A DNA stretch of 38,267 bases from contig DWYM01000075.1 in NCBI GenBank assembly GCA_019118665.1, positions 1-38,267 of the forward strand, in the 5' to 3' direction. The notes under the pieces were generated by a model. The model did no database searches, was not told the origin of the DNA, and worked only from the letters and a program-made list of their open reading frames with translations. This DNA is from Candidatus Mediterraneibacter intestinipullorum (GTDB lineage Bacteria; Bacillota; Clostridia; Lachnospirales; Lachnospiraceae). A program made the position numbers and the translations under genes. The number at the start of each line of letters is the position of its first letter. Positions within the stretch are counted from its first letter, which is position 1. This document shows positions 1-7,205 of this stretch, in pieces.

Positions 1-22
1 TGAGCCACTGTCGCATTTTCTC

Positions 23-41
23 TGTTCCGCTGACCGGAACA
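23..41. repeat. Inverted repeat, 7-bp arms
   Basis: TGTTCCG (23-29) is mirrored by CGGAACA (35-41) around a 5-nt centre. An AT-rich stretch containing TATACTATAA follows at 51-60. It could be an operator or the foot of a terminator for a gene left of the window. It does not match the Firmicutes LexA box. No function is assigned. Confidence 0.35.
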
Positions 42-126
42 ATGAATACTATACTATAAGGCTTCGAAAATGTCAACAATTTTTTTATCTTTTTTTCTTT
101 GTTTTTTGTCCCGCCATATCTTTCAC

Positions 127-155
127 TTGACTTTTAAATCCTGCAATCGTAAGCT
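127..155 (+). promoter_or_regulatory. Putative sigma-A promoter for the lipoprotein gene
   Basis: TTGACT at 127-132 is followed, 17 bp on, by TAAGCT at 150-155. The -35 is strong and the -10 is only fair. The lipoprotein start is 60 nt downstream. Confidence 0.45.
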
Positions 156-214
156 CTAAGAAAGCTCAAACGCTTTCATTATCAGCTATTACCCTAAAAG
201 GAGAACAGATACAC

Positions 215-1435
215 ATGAAAAAGCAGCTCATCCCTGCCGCGCTGCTCCTGACCTGCGTATTTCTCACAATGTCAGGCTGCAGCCAACACACACAAAGCAA
301 AGACTCTGACGGAAATACCAGCCAGGATACCGGAAACGCGGCTCTTGCTGATACTGAAAACACGGCAGAAGCCGCCCTGTACTCTTCCTGCCTGGAAATC
401 GCAGACCTTTATGAGGATATCTATTCCCGGGCCTTTGACGCGGACAGCCTGGACTCTCTGGAAACAATGCAGTCCATCGTCTCCCGCCTCGGGGAAAAAG
501 GCTATTGCGCGGCTGATGCCGATAATCAGATCAACATGACAAACTCTGAACAGATGGAAAGTTTCCTGTCTGCCGCGGGAGCGGGAGAAGAAGCAAAGAC
601 AACCGTCCTCCTTGTCATGAAAGGCGGGAGCATCGTCTATTATGGATTTCAGGCGCAGGATGGGGACATCAGCGCGCAAAGATGCACCCTCTATTGGGAG
701 AGCGGCACGCCAAAGGCGGGTTATTATGAAGCCTTCACAGCGGAAAACTGGCGCTGCACAGAAGGCGGTTACTTCTTCTTTGACCAGTACCGGATGCCCG
801 GCTACGACGGACCGCCCGGTGAGATTGGCATCCGGGTCAGGCCGCTGGACTCTGACTGCCGGGAATACAACCGGAAGTATGTCATGCCCATAGGCTATAA
901 CAGGAACAATGTACTGATCTCAGACTGGAGCGAGTCTGACGGCTTCGGCTCTCTGAATTTCTATGACCTGTATGACGTCATGTACCGTATGAAATACGGC
1001 ACGGAGGCTCCCTATCCTTACGCTTACACCGGGGCTGAGTACGAGATTCCGGCATCGGAATTTGACAGTGTGCTCCAGTCCTATCTGAATATCAGTACGG
1101 ATACCATAAGATCACGCACCGTATACTATCCTGAGAGCGAGTCTTACCAGTACCGGCCGAGAGGGCTGGAGGACGCAGAGTACCCCTATTCGCCCTATCC
1201 CGAGGTCACTGCGTGCGAGACCCGGGCGGACGGCACCCTGGAGCTGACCGTACAGGCGGTCCAGACCACGAAGCTCACCGATCAGGCAGTCGTCAGCAGG
1301 CTTGTTGTCCGTCCTCTTCCAGACGGCAGTTTTCAGTATGTCTCCAATCATGTGACAGGGACCACAGAGGGAGTCAGCGGCACATGGTTCACCCCAAGGC
1401 TTACGGAGGACGAGTGGAATTACAGATACCGGTAA
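215..1435 (+). CDS. Putative secreted lipoprotein, function unknown
   Basis: The product is 406 aa. It opens with a lipoprotein signal: MKK, a hydrophobic stretch of about 15 residues, then the lipobox LTMSGC with the lipidated cysteine at residue 22. A Ser/Asp/Thr/Asn-rich linker follows (about 23-50), as is usual for proteins tethered outside the membrane. The rest is acidic and rich in Tyr, Gly and Asp (for example YPYAYTGAEYEIP and YPYSPYPEV), with no catalytic motif I recognise. The start is fixed by AAAAGGAGAA about 10 nt upstream. It is transcribed alone or with the hicB-like gene 132 bp downstream, although that gene has its own promoter. It could be a substrate-binding or cell-surface protein, but nothing in the sequence decides this. 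Confidence 0.8.
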   Translation: MKKQLIPAALLLTCVFLTMSGCSQHTQSKDSDGNTSQDTGNAALADTENTAEAALYSSCLEIADLYEDIYSRAFDADSLDSLETMQSIVSRLGEKGYCAADADNQINMTNSEQMESFLSAAGAGEEAKTTVLLVMKGGSIVYYGFQAQDGDISAQRCTLYWESGTPKAGYYEAFTAENWRCTEGGYFFFDQYRMPGYDGPPGEIGIRVRPLDSDCREYNRKYVMPIGYNRNNVLISDWSESDGFGSLNFYDLYDVMYRMKYGTEAPYPYAYTGAEYEIPASEFDSVLQSYLNISTDTIRSRTVYYPESESYQYRPRGLEDAEYPYSPYPEVTACETRADGTLELTVQAVQTTKLTDQAVVSRLVVRPLPDGSFQYVSNHVTGTTEGVSGTWFTPRLTEDEWNYRYR

Positions 1436-1465
1436 GGGTCAGGCATACAGATTGGGAATACCGCC

Positions 1466-1494
1466 TTGCCATTTTGCGCGGTTTATACTATACT
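1466..1494 (+). promoter_or_regulatory. Strong putative promoter for the hicB-like gene
   Basis: TTGCCA (1466-1471), a 17-bp spacer, and TATACT (1489-1494), placed 73 bp before the ATG. It suggests the hicB-like gene is transcribed independently of the lipoprotein gene. Confidence 0.6.
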
Positions 1495-1567
1495 GACCAC
1501 AGCGCCGGCAGCAGCCGGAAAGCAATTTTCACGATAAATCTATCTTAATACAAAGGAGAATCAAAAT

Positions 1568-1846
1568 ATGAAATTCATATACCCTGCGGTATTCCGCAAA
1601 AAGGACGAAGGCGGCTATCATGCCTTCTTTCCGGACCTTGAATGCTGCGAGGCGTCCGGAGACACACTGGACGACGCCATTGACAACGCCAATGAAGCGT
1701 GTCGGAACTGGATCACAGTGGAGCTTGAGGAAGAAGATCCTGTGCTCCCCTATGTATCCGATATTGAAGATATCGAAGTGGAGGAAGGAGATATCGTGAG
1801 GAATATCTCTGTGAATATCAGATTCCGTGATGGCTGGGATGAATAA
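1568..1846 (+). CDS. HicB-like protein (antitoxin-family fold), orphan
   Basis: This 92-aa acidic protein begins MKFIYPAVF, continues with GGYHAFFPDLECCEASGDT and then an alpha helix (LDDAIDNANEACRNWI). That is the layout of the HicB partial RNase H-like domain of type II toxin-antitoxin systems. No DNA-binding helix-turn-helix or ribbon-helix-helix tail is visible after it, and the protein ends soon after the core. No HicA toxin (about 60 aa, double-stranded RNA-binding fold) is encoded on either side. It may therefore be a solitary HicB-fold protein with another role or the remnant of a pair. AAAGGAG sits about 8 nt upstream of the ATG. Confidence 0.75.
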   Translation: MKFIYPAVFRKKDEGGYHAFFPDLECCEASGDTLDDAIDNANEACRNWITVELEEEDPVLPYVSDIEDIEVEEGDIVRNISVNIRFRDGWDE

Positions 1847-1897
1847 TTTCCGGCATCCTGTCCATCGGAGAGGATTCGGGGATCTTATCTGACACAG

Positions 1898-1940
1898 CAG
1901 GGCTGCCGCACTATGATCAATCTTTAGTGCGGCAGCCCTG
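1898..1940. terminator. Bidirectional terminator hairpin between convergent genes
   Basis: A perfect 16-bp stem (1898-1913 with 1925-1940) around an 11-nt loop lies between the hicB-like gene (plus) and aspS (minus). It has no long T run on either side, but its strength and position fit termination of both transcripts. Confidence 0.75.
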
Positions 1941-1993
1941 TTCTGCGTTTATCGTCTATGCCTCTTATTATCTTCTATACTTCTTGTTATCTT

Positions 1994-3787
1994 CTACTCT
2001 TCTGTATCCGCCTTGACTTCCAGCCCCAGCTCATCCAACTGCTTCTGATCGGCTGATGTGGGCGCCTCTGTCATCAGGCAGGAAGCATCCTTGATCTTCG
2101 GGAATGCGATCACATCGCGGATGCTGTCCTGTTTTGCCATGAGCATGACAAGACGGTCCAGTCCGTAGGCAAGCCCCGCGTGAGGCGGGACTCCGTACTT
2201 GAACGCATCCAGGAGGAACCCAAACTGGCTGTACGCCTGCTCCTTCGTAAATCCAAGCACCTCGAACATCTTCTCCTGGATATCGTTCTGATGGATCCTG
2301 ACGCTTCCTCCGCCAATCTCATTTCCGTTGAGCACGATATCGTACGCCTTCGCCCGCACTTTGCCCGGCTCGCTGTCGATGAGCGGCAGGTCTTCCTCCA
2401 TGGGCATTGTGAACGGATGGTGCATTGCCACATACCGTTCCTGCTCCTCGCTCCACTCAAGAAGAGGGAACTCTGTGATCCACACAAAACGGAACTCATC
2501 TTTATCTACGAGCTCCAGCTCTTTTGCCAGCTCCACGCGGAGCGCTCCGAGAGAATCCCACACGACTTTATTCCTGTCAGCCGCGAAGAGAAGCAGGTCC
2601 CCGGCCTTGCCGCCCATGGCGCTTATCAGAGCGGACATCTCTTCCTCGCTCATGAACTTGGCAAAGGATGACTTCACGCTGCCATCCTCCTGGAGAGCAA
2701 TATAGGCAAGCCCTTTCGCGCCGTAGTCTTTTACAAACGCAGTCAGCTTGTCGATCTTCTTTCTCGGCATCGCGCCCTGCCCTTTCGCATTGATGCCGCG
2801 CACGGTCCCGCCGTTCTCGATGGCGCCTGTGAACACGCCGAAGCCGCAGCCCTTTACCACTTCTGTGACGTCAGTCAGTTCCATGCCATAGCGCAGATCC
2901 GGCTTGTCGGAACCAAAGCGGTCCATGGCTTCCTGCCATGTCATCCGCTGGATCGGGAGCTGTACATCCACATCCAGCACTTCTTTAAAGAGCTTTGCCA
3001 GGTAGCTCTCATTCACATCGATCACATCGTCCACGTCCACAAAAGACAGCTCCATATCGATCTGTGTGAACTCAGGCTGGCGGTCTGCTCTTAAGTCCTC
3101 ATCGCGGAAACATCTGGCGATCTGGATATAGCGGTCAAACCCGGAGCACATCAGAAGCTGTTTGTAAAGCTGCGGAGACTGGGGCAGCCCATAGAAGCAT
3201 CCCGGATGCACACGGCTGGGCACGAGATAGTCTCTCGCTCCCTCCGGAGTGGTCTTGCCGAGCACCGGGGTCTCCACCTCCAGGAATCCTTCCTCCGCAA
3301 AGAACTGACGTGTCAGCGTCATGACCTGGCTCTTCATCATCAGGTTGCGCTGTAGATCAGGCCTTCTCAGGTCAAGATAACGGTATTTCAGGCGCACTTC
3401 CTCTTTTGTCTTTGAATTTTCCTCAATGGGAAAGGGCGGAGTCAGCGACTCGGAGAGGATACGCAGCTCACTGGGGACGACCTCGATTTCCCCTGTCGCG
3501 AGCTTGTCATTCACCGCGCCTGAACGTCTCGCCACTTCTCCCACGATGGCAACCGCATACTCGGAGCGCAGGGATGCCGCCTTCTCAAGAAGCGCCGCGT
3601 CTGTCTTCCCTTCCTCGCATACCACCTGGACGATGCCGGAACGGTCACGCACATCTGTGAACACAAGACCGCCCTTATTTCTGTTCTTCTGCACCCATCC
3701 CATGATGGTCACTTTCTCACCGACATTTGCCGCGGAGAGCTCGCCGCAGCGGTGAGTTCTCTTAAGCCCTTTCATTGACTCAGCCAT
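1994..3787 (-). CDS. aspS: Aspartate--tRNA ligase
   Basis: AspRS charges tRNA-Asp (class II, cytoplasmic). The 597-aa length is normal for the bacterial type. Visible in order are an N-terminal OB-fold anticodon domain (GEKVTIMGWVQKNRNKGG), class II motif 2 (FRDEDLRADRQPEFTQID), a GAD insertion domain in the middle, and motif 3 (GLAYGLDRLVML) near the C-terminus. I chose the ATG at 3787 because GGAGG lies about 6 nt upstream; the reading frame stays open 13 codons further but without a ribosome site. The start overlaps the hisS stop by 8 nt, implying translational coupling. It is the last gene of the relA-MBL-hemZ-hisS-aspS run. Confidence 0.97.
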   Translation of the reverse strand: MAESMKGLKRTHRCGELSAANVGEKVTIMGWVQKNRNKGGLVFTDVRDRSGIVQVVCEEGKTDAALLEKAASLRSEYAVAIVGEVARRSGAVNDKLATGEIEVVPSELRILSESLTPPFPIEENSKTKEEVRLKYRYLDLRRPDLQRNLMMKSQVMTLTRQFFAEEGFLEVETPVLGKTTPEGARDYLVPSRVHPGCFYGLPQSPQLYKQLLMCSGFDRYIQIARCFRDEDLRADRQPEFTQIDMELSFVDVDDVIDVNESYLAKLFKEVLDVDVQLPIQRMTWQEAMDRFGSDKPDLRYGMELTDVTEVVKGCGFGVFTGAIENGGTVRGINAKGQGAMPRKKIDKLTAFVKDYGAKGLAYIALQEDGSVKSSFAKFMSEEEMSALISAMGGKAGDLLLFAADRNKVVWDSLGALRVELAKELELVDKDEFRFVWITEFPLLEWSEEQERYVAMHHPFTMPMEEDLPLIDSEPGKVRAKAYDIVLNGNEIGGGSVRIHQNDIQEKMFEVLGFTKEQAYSQFGFLLDAFKYGVPPHAGLAYGLDRLVMLMAKQDSIRDVIAFPKIKDASCLMTEAPTSADQKQLDELGLEVKADTEE

Positions 3788-5036
3788 TGTACACCTCCGT
3801 AATCTCTGTATATCCCTGTTCCGCAAGCTGTTCCTTCTGGAACTTCTTGTTCTTCTTCATATTGGCAAGCATTACCTGATAGCCGTTTTCCCGGTCTTCG
3901 CGAGCCTGCTCCAGTACCTGGAGAAGTTTCTCCCGGGGCAGCTTCTTCTCCAAAAGATAGGCTTTTTTCTTCCTGCTGGCGGGCACCTGGTACCCGCGTT
4001 CAAGAAGGAGCATAACGATACGCTCGAAACCGACAGAGAATCCCACTGCCGGCGTGTCCTGCCCGGTAAACCTGCCGATCATCTCATCATAGCGCCCGCC
4101 GCCGCCGATGCTTCCGCCAAACTCATCCATGGAGATTTCAAAGATCGTGCCTGTATAATAAGACATGCCCCGCACGAGCGTCGGGTCAAAGCTCATCTGA
4201 AATTCCGCTTCCTTCTGGCTCTCCACGCTGGTGATGATCATTTCCAGCGAATCCGCCGCCTCAGGCGCGAGATACCCCTCCAGTTTCTCTTTACACCTGC
4301 GGACACCCTCCACATCGTTCGTAATCTCTTGAAAGAGCGCAAGATATTTTTCCACCGAGCTTTCCTCATAGCCGTTCTCCTTTAACTCAGCCGCCACGCC
4401 GTCCAGACCGATCTTGTCCATCTTGTCCAGAGTGATGAACACGCTGTCATAATCCGTTTCCCCAAATCCGCTGTACGCTGCCATCGCCTTTAAGAAACGG
4501 CGGTCATTGATACGGATGGTAAAGTTCTTAAAATCCAGCTTCCCGAGAAGGGTGGTCGTTGCCAGGATCAGCTCGATCTCCGCCAGATTGGACGGCTCTC
4601 CCAGGATATCGATGTCACACTGCATGAACTGACGGTAACGCCCTCTCTGGGGACGGTCCGCTCTCCACACATTTCCCATCTGGAGCGCTTTGAAAGGAGA
4701 AGGGAGCTCATTTGCATGGTTCGCGTAATATCTGGAAAGAGGGACCGTAAGATCATAGCGCAGTCCGCCGTCCACAAGATCTGACTCTTCCTCCGCCTCG
4801 TCCAGCTTTAACTTTTCCCCGCGCTTCAATATCTTGAATATGAGCTTCTCATTGTCTCCACCCTGCTTACTGCACAGGTTCTCGATATGCTCCACGCAGG
4901 GGGTCTCCATGGAGGAAAACCCGAACGTCCTGTAGGTATCTTTGATCAGCCCGATCACATAATCCCTGATCTCCATCTCAGCGGGCATGATGTCTTTCAT
5001 GCCGGTCACCGGCTTCTTCTTCAGCGCCATAGCCAT
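3780..5036 (-). CDS. hisS: Histidine--tRNA ligase, divergent lineage
   Basis: HisRS charges tRNA-His. The protein is 418 aa. Class II motifs are clear: GMKDIMP near the N-terminus, motif 2 (VWRADRPQRGRYRQFMQCDID), the histidine-A motif LVRGMSYYTGTIFEI, and the glycine loop GGSIGGGGRYDEM. Several details differ from the usual bacterial enzyme. QCDIDILG and INDRRFL resemble archaeal/eukaryotic HisRS rather than the bacterial FHQ-type motif 2. The usual Asp in RGxDYY is Ser. The C-terminal anticodon-binding region is short (about 65 residues). An ATG 6 nt downstream (5030) is an alternative start with slightly better spacing from AAGGAAG. The 5' end overlaps hemZ by 16 nt. Confidence 0.93.
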   Translation of the reverse strand: MAMALKKKPVTGMKDIMPAEMEIRDYVIGLIKDTYRTFGFSSMETPCVEHIENLCSKQGGDNEKLIFKILKRGEKLKLDEAEEESDLVDGGLRYDLTVPLSRYYANHANELPSPFKALQMGNVWRADRPQRGRYRQFMQCDIDILGEPSNLAEIELILATTTLLGKLDFKNFTIRINDRRFLKAMAAYSGFGETDYDSVFITLDKMDKIGLDGVAAELKENGYEESSVEKYLALFQEITNDVEGVRRCKEKLEGYLAPEAADSLEMIITSVESQKEAEFQMSFDPTLVRGMSYYTGTIFEISMDEFGGSIGGGGRYDEMIGRFTGQDTPAVGFSVGFERIVMLLLERGYQVPASRKKKAYLLEKKLPREKLLQVLEQAREDRENGYQVMLANMKKNKKFQKEQLAEQGYTEITEVYNG

Positions 5037-6487
5037 TCTTCCTTTCGTTCTATCATTTCATCGATCCGGTCAATGTACTCTGTGATATTTTTCACATTTT
5101 CAACATGGACGATATCGATCTTCTTTCCACCCTCCGTCCTGATGGGCGTGTCAAGCAGCATCTTCGTGGACGCGCCCGCGCCCGCGGCAAGGATCGTCTG
5201 CTTTTCTTCCATAATCAGTATATTGTATATTCCCGCTTTGTCAAGCTTCGCATATCCTACATTTTCAAAATTCCCGGCAATATTTTTCTGCCGGTACAGG
5301 TAATAGGGCTTCAGTCCCATCCTCTCCGCGCTCTTCGCCGCGGCGTCCACCATCTGAGAGATCTCGGAATGCAGATCCATGGTCCTGCCCTCCTGCCCGA
5401 ACTTCGCCGCCCGCTTGATGGCAAGGGAATGGACAGTCAGGCTGTCCGGACCCATGGCTTCGATCTGGGAAAGCGTATCCGCCATGTCCCCCGCGTTTTC
5501 TCCGGGGAGGCCCGCGATCAGGTCCATATTGATATTGTCAAATCCAAGCCGCCGCGCCATTGCGTACGCCTCACGGATCTCCTCAACGGTGTGCTTCCGC
5601 CCTACCAGATCCAGCGTCTTCTGCTGCATGGTCTGAGGGTTTATGGAAATCCGTGTCACAGGGAACTCTCTCAGAACAGAGAGTTTTTCTTCTGTAATAC
5701 TGTCCGGACGTCCCGCCTCCACGGTGAACTCCGCCGAGTGGCGCAGATCAAAGTTCTCCGCGATCTCCGTGAGCAGCCGCCGAAGCTGGTCCGGCTCCAG
5801 TGTGGTAGGGGTACCCCCGCCAATGTACACAGTGTCCGGATAGCGTCCCCGGGTCATCCTCCCGATAGCCTGGATTTCTTTTATCAGGGCGTCCAGATAG
5901 GTGTTCACCCTGTCTCTCCACACTTCAATGGGAGAGGAGCTGAACGAGCAGTAAGAACACACACTGGGACAGAAGGGAATGCCCACATACAGGCTGAATC
6001 CGCCTCTGCAGTCAAGCCTCCCGAGAAGTTCCTTTTCCCGGCAGGCGATTTCATATCCAAGCTCTGCCTTTGCAGATGTGACAAAATATTCTTTCTTAAG
6101 AAATTTTGTAATTTCCTCCCGGTTCTTTCCATCCTCTAACATCTGCATTGCCAGCTTTGTAGGGCGGACTCCGGTGAGAGTTCCCCAGGCAAGCTCCCTG
6201 CCGGACTTTTCACACAGGAACCGGTAGACTCTGCGGGTGACCGCGCGCTTCTCTGCCTGTGCCATCTCCTCGTCCGTAACAGGAAGGCTGCCCGCCGGTC
6301 CCCCCAGTTCTCCCCGGATCTCCTCCGGCGCAAGGGAAAAGCAAGAGCCTCCCGGCAGCTTAAGCTCCACGAGAGATTCTTGCTTTTCATCAACCCTCTG
6401 CGAGATTTCCTCATTTGGGAAAAATGCTTTTGTGATATGATATACATTATAAGTCAGTTTATTTTTTTTACATGCGATCCCGATCAT
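5021..6487 (-). CDS. hemZ: HemZ-type radical SAM coproporphyrinogen dehydrogenase family protein
   Basis: The 488-aa protein is a radical SAM enzyme of the HemN/HemZ family, which performs oxygen-independent oxidative decarboxylation of coproporphyrinogen III or related chemistry. The 4Fe-4S site is CPSVCSYC (C173, C177, C180), followed by GGGTPT (about 223-228). The N-terminal ~165 residues are the HemZ-specific extension lacking in HemN; the C-terminal HemN domain is present. HemZ proteins in Clostridia commonly sit here, between an MBL hydrolase and hisS, even in organisms without full heme synthesis, so the physiological substrate is uncertain. The start is supported by GAAAGGAAA about 8 nt upstream. 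Confidence 0.92.
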   Translation of the reverse strand: MIGIACKKNKLTYNVYHITKAFFPNEEISQRVDEKQESLVELKLPGGSCFSLAPEEIRGELGGPAGSLPVTDEEMAQAEKRAVTRRVYRFLCEKSGRELAWGTLTGVRPTKLAMQMLEDGKNREEITKFLKKEYFVTSAKAELGYEIACREKELLGRLDCRGGFSLYVGIPFCPSVCSYCSFSSSPIEVWRDRVNTYLDALIKEIQAIGRMTRGRYPDTVYIGGGTPTTLEPDQLRRLLTEIAENFDLRHSAEFTVEAGRPDSITEEKLSVLREFPVTRISINPQTMQQKTLDLVGRKHTVEEIREAYAMARRLGFDNINMDLIAGLPGENAGDMADTLSQIEAMGPDSLTVHSLAIKRAAKFGQEGRTMDLHSEISQMVDAAAKSAERMGLKPYYLYRQKNIAGNFENVGYAKLDKAGIYNILIMEEKQTILAAGAGASTKMLLDTPIRTEGGKKIDIVHVENVKNITEYIDRIDEMIERKEEWLWR

Positions 6488-6544
6488 GTCTTATTTCCTT
6501 TCAAAACCTGCTCCCCGGATTTAGCCAGGGATCCAGGTCCATGC

Positions 6545-7168
6545 CTACAGAAAAGGATTGTATTTCTTCTCATATCCGATTGTCGTCTCATCCATGTGCC
6601 CCGGACAGACTTTTGTCTCATCCGGCAGGACAAACAATCTGTCCCGGATGGAATTTACGAGCCGGTCCATATTCCCTGTGGGCAGATCCGTGCGCCCGAT
6701 GGAACCGTGGAAGAGCGTATCTCCGCTGAACAGAACATTTTCCGCCGGGATATGATAACAGCATCCTCCGGCAGTGTGTCCCGGGGTGTAGATTACCCGG
6801 ACCGCGAATCCGGCGGTCTCAAGGCTCTGCCTGTCTGTCACATATTCCGCTCCGGAGAAGGTATACGGCTGCCCCTGCATAGACGCGGAAGAATTGAGCT
6901 GCGCGCTCTCCAGCAGCTCCCGCTCCGCCTCATGGGCATAGACAGGCACGGAAAACTCCTTTAAAAACCCATCCAATCCCATAATATGATCAAAATGTCC
7001 ATGGGTCAGGAACACTGCTTTTACTTCCAGCCCCATGTCTCTGATATAGCTTATAAATTCGGGAGGACACGCCGCGGGATCAACGACAAAGCATTGCTTC
7101 CTCTCCTCGTTGACCGCGATATAGCAGTTTGTCCCCACCGGACCAAGTACAAATTTTCCTATCCTCAT
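6545..7168 (-). CDS. Metallo-beta-lactamase-fold hydrolase (glyoxalase II-like)
   Basis: This 207-aa single-domain MBL protein carries the metal motif THGHFDH (H56, H58, D60, H61). Further ligands lie in YTPGHTAGG and in the late FSGDTLF and CPGHMDET motifs. The family includes hydroxyacylglutathione-hydrolase-like thioesterases, and the short length without a C-terminal GloB domain fits the YcbL/YqgX type. It is likely cytoplasmic. It sits 37 bp after relA and 57 bp before hemZ in one operon. GAAGGAG precedes the ATG by 6 nt. The substrate cannot be read from sequence. Confidence 0.9.
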   Translation of the reverse strand: MRIGKFVLGPVGTNCYIAVNEERKQCFVVDPAACPPEFISYIRDMGLEVKAVFLTHGHFDHIMGLDGFLKEFSVPVYAHEAERELLESAQLNSSASMQGQPYTFSGAEYVTDRQSLETAGFAVRVIYTPGHTAGGCCYHIPAENVLFSGDTLFHGSIGRTDLPTGNMDRLVNSIRDRLFVLPDETKVCPGHMDETTIGYEKKYNPFL

Positions 7169-7205
7169 GACGGCTCCTTCTCCTTCCCCTCAGCTGCCCG
7201 GCCAC

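Noticed and set aside
5105-6139. 344-codon plus-strand open frame
   Set aside because: It lies antisense inside hemZ, is Arg/His-rich with no domain, and hemZ has intact motifs.
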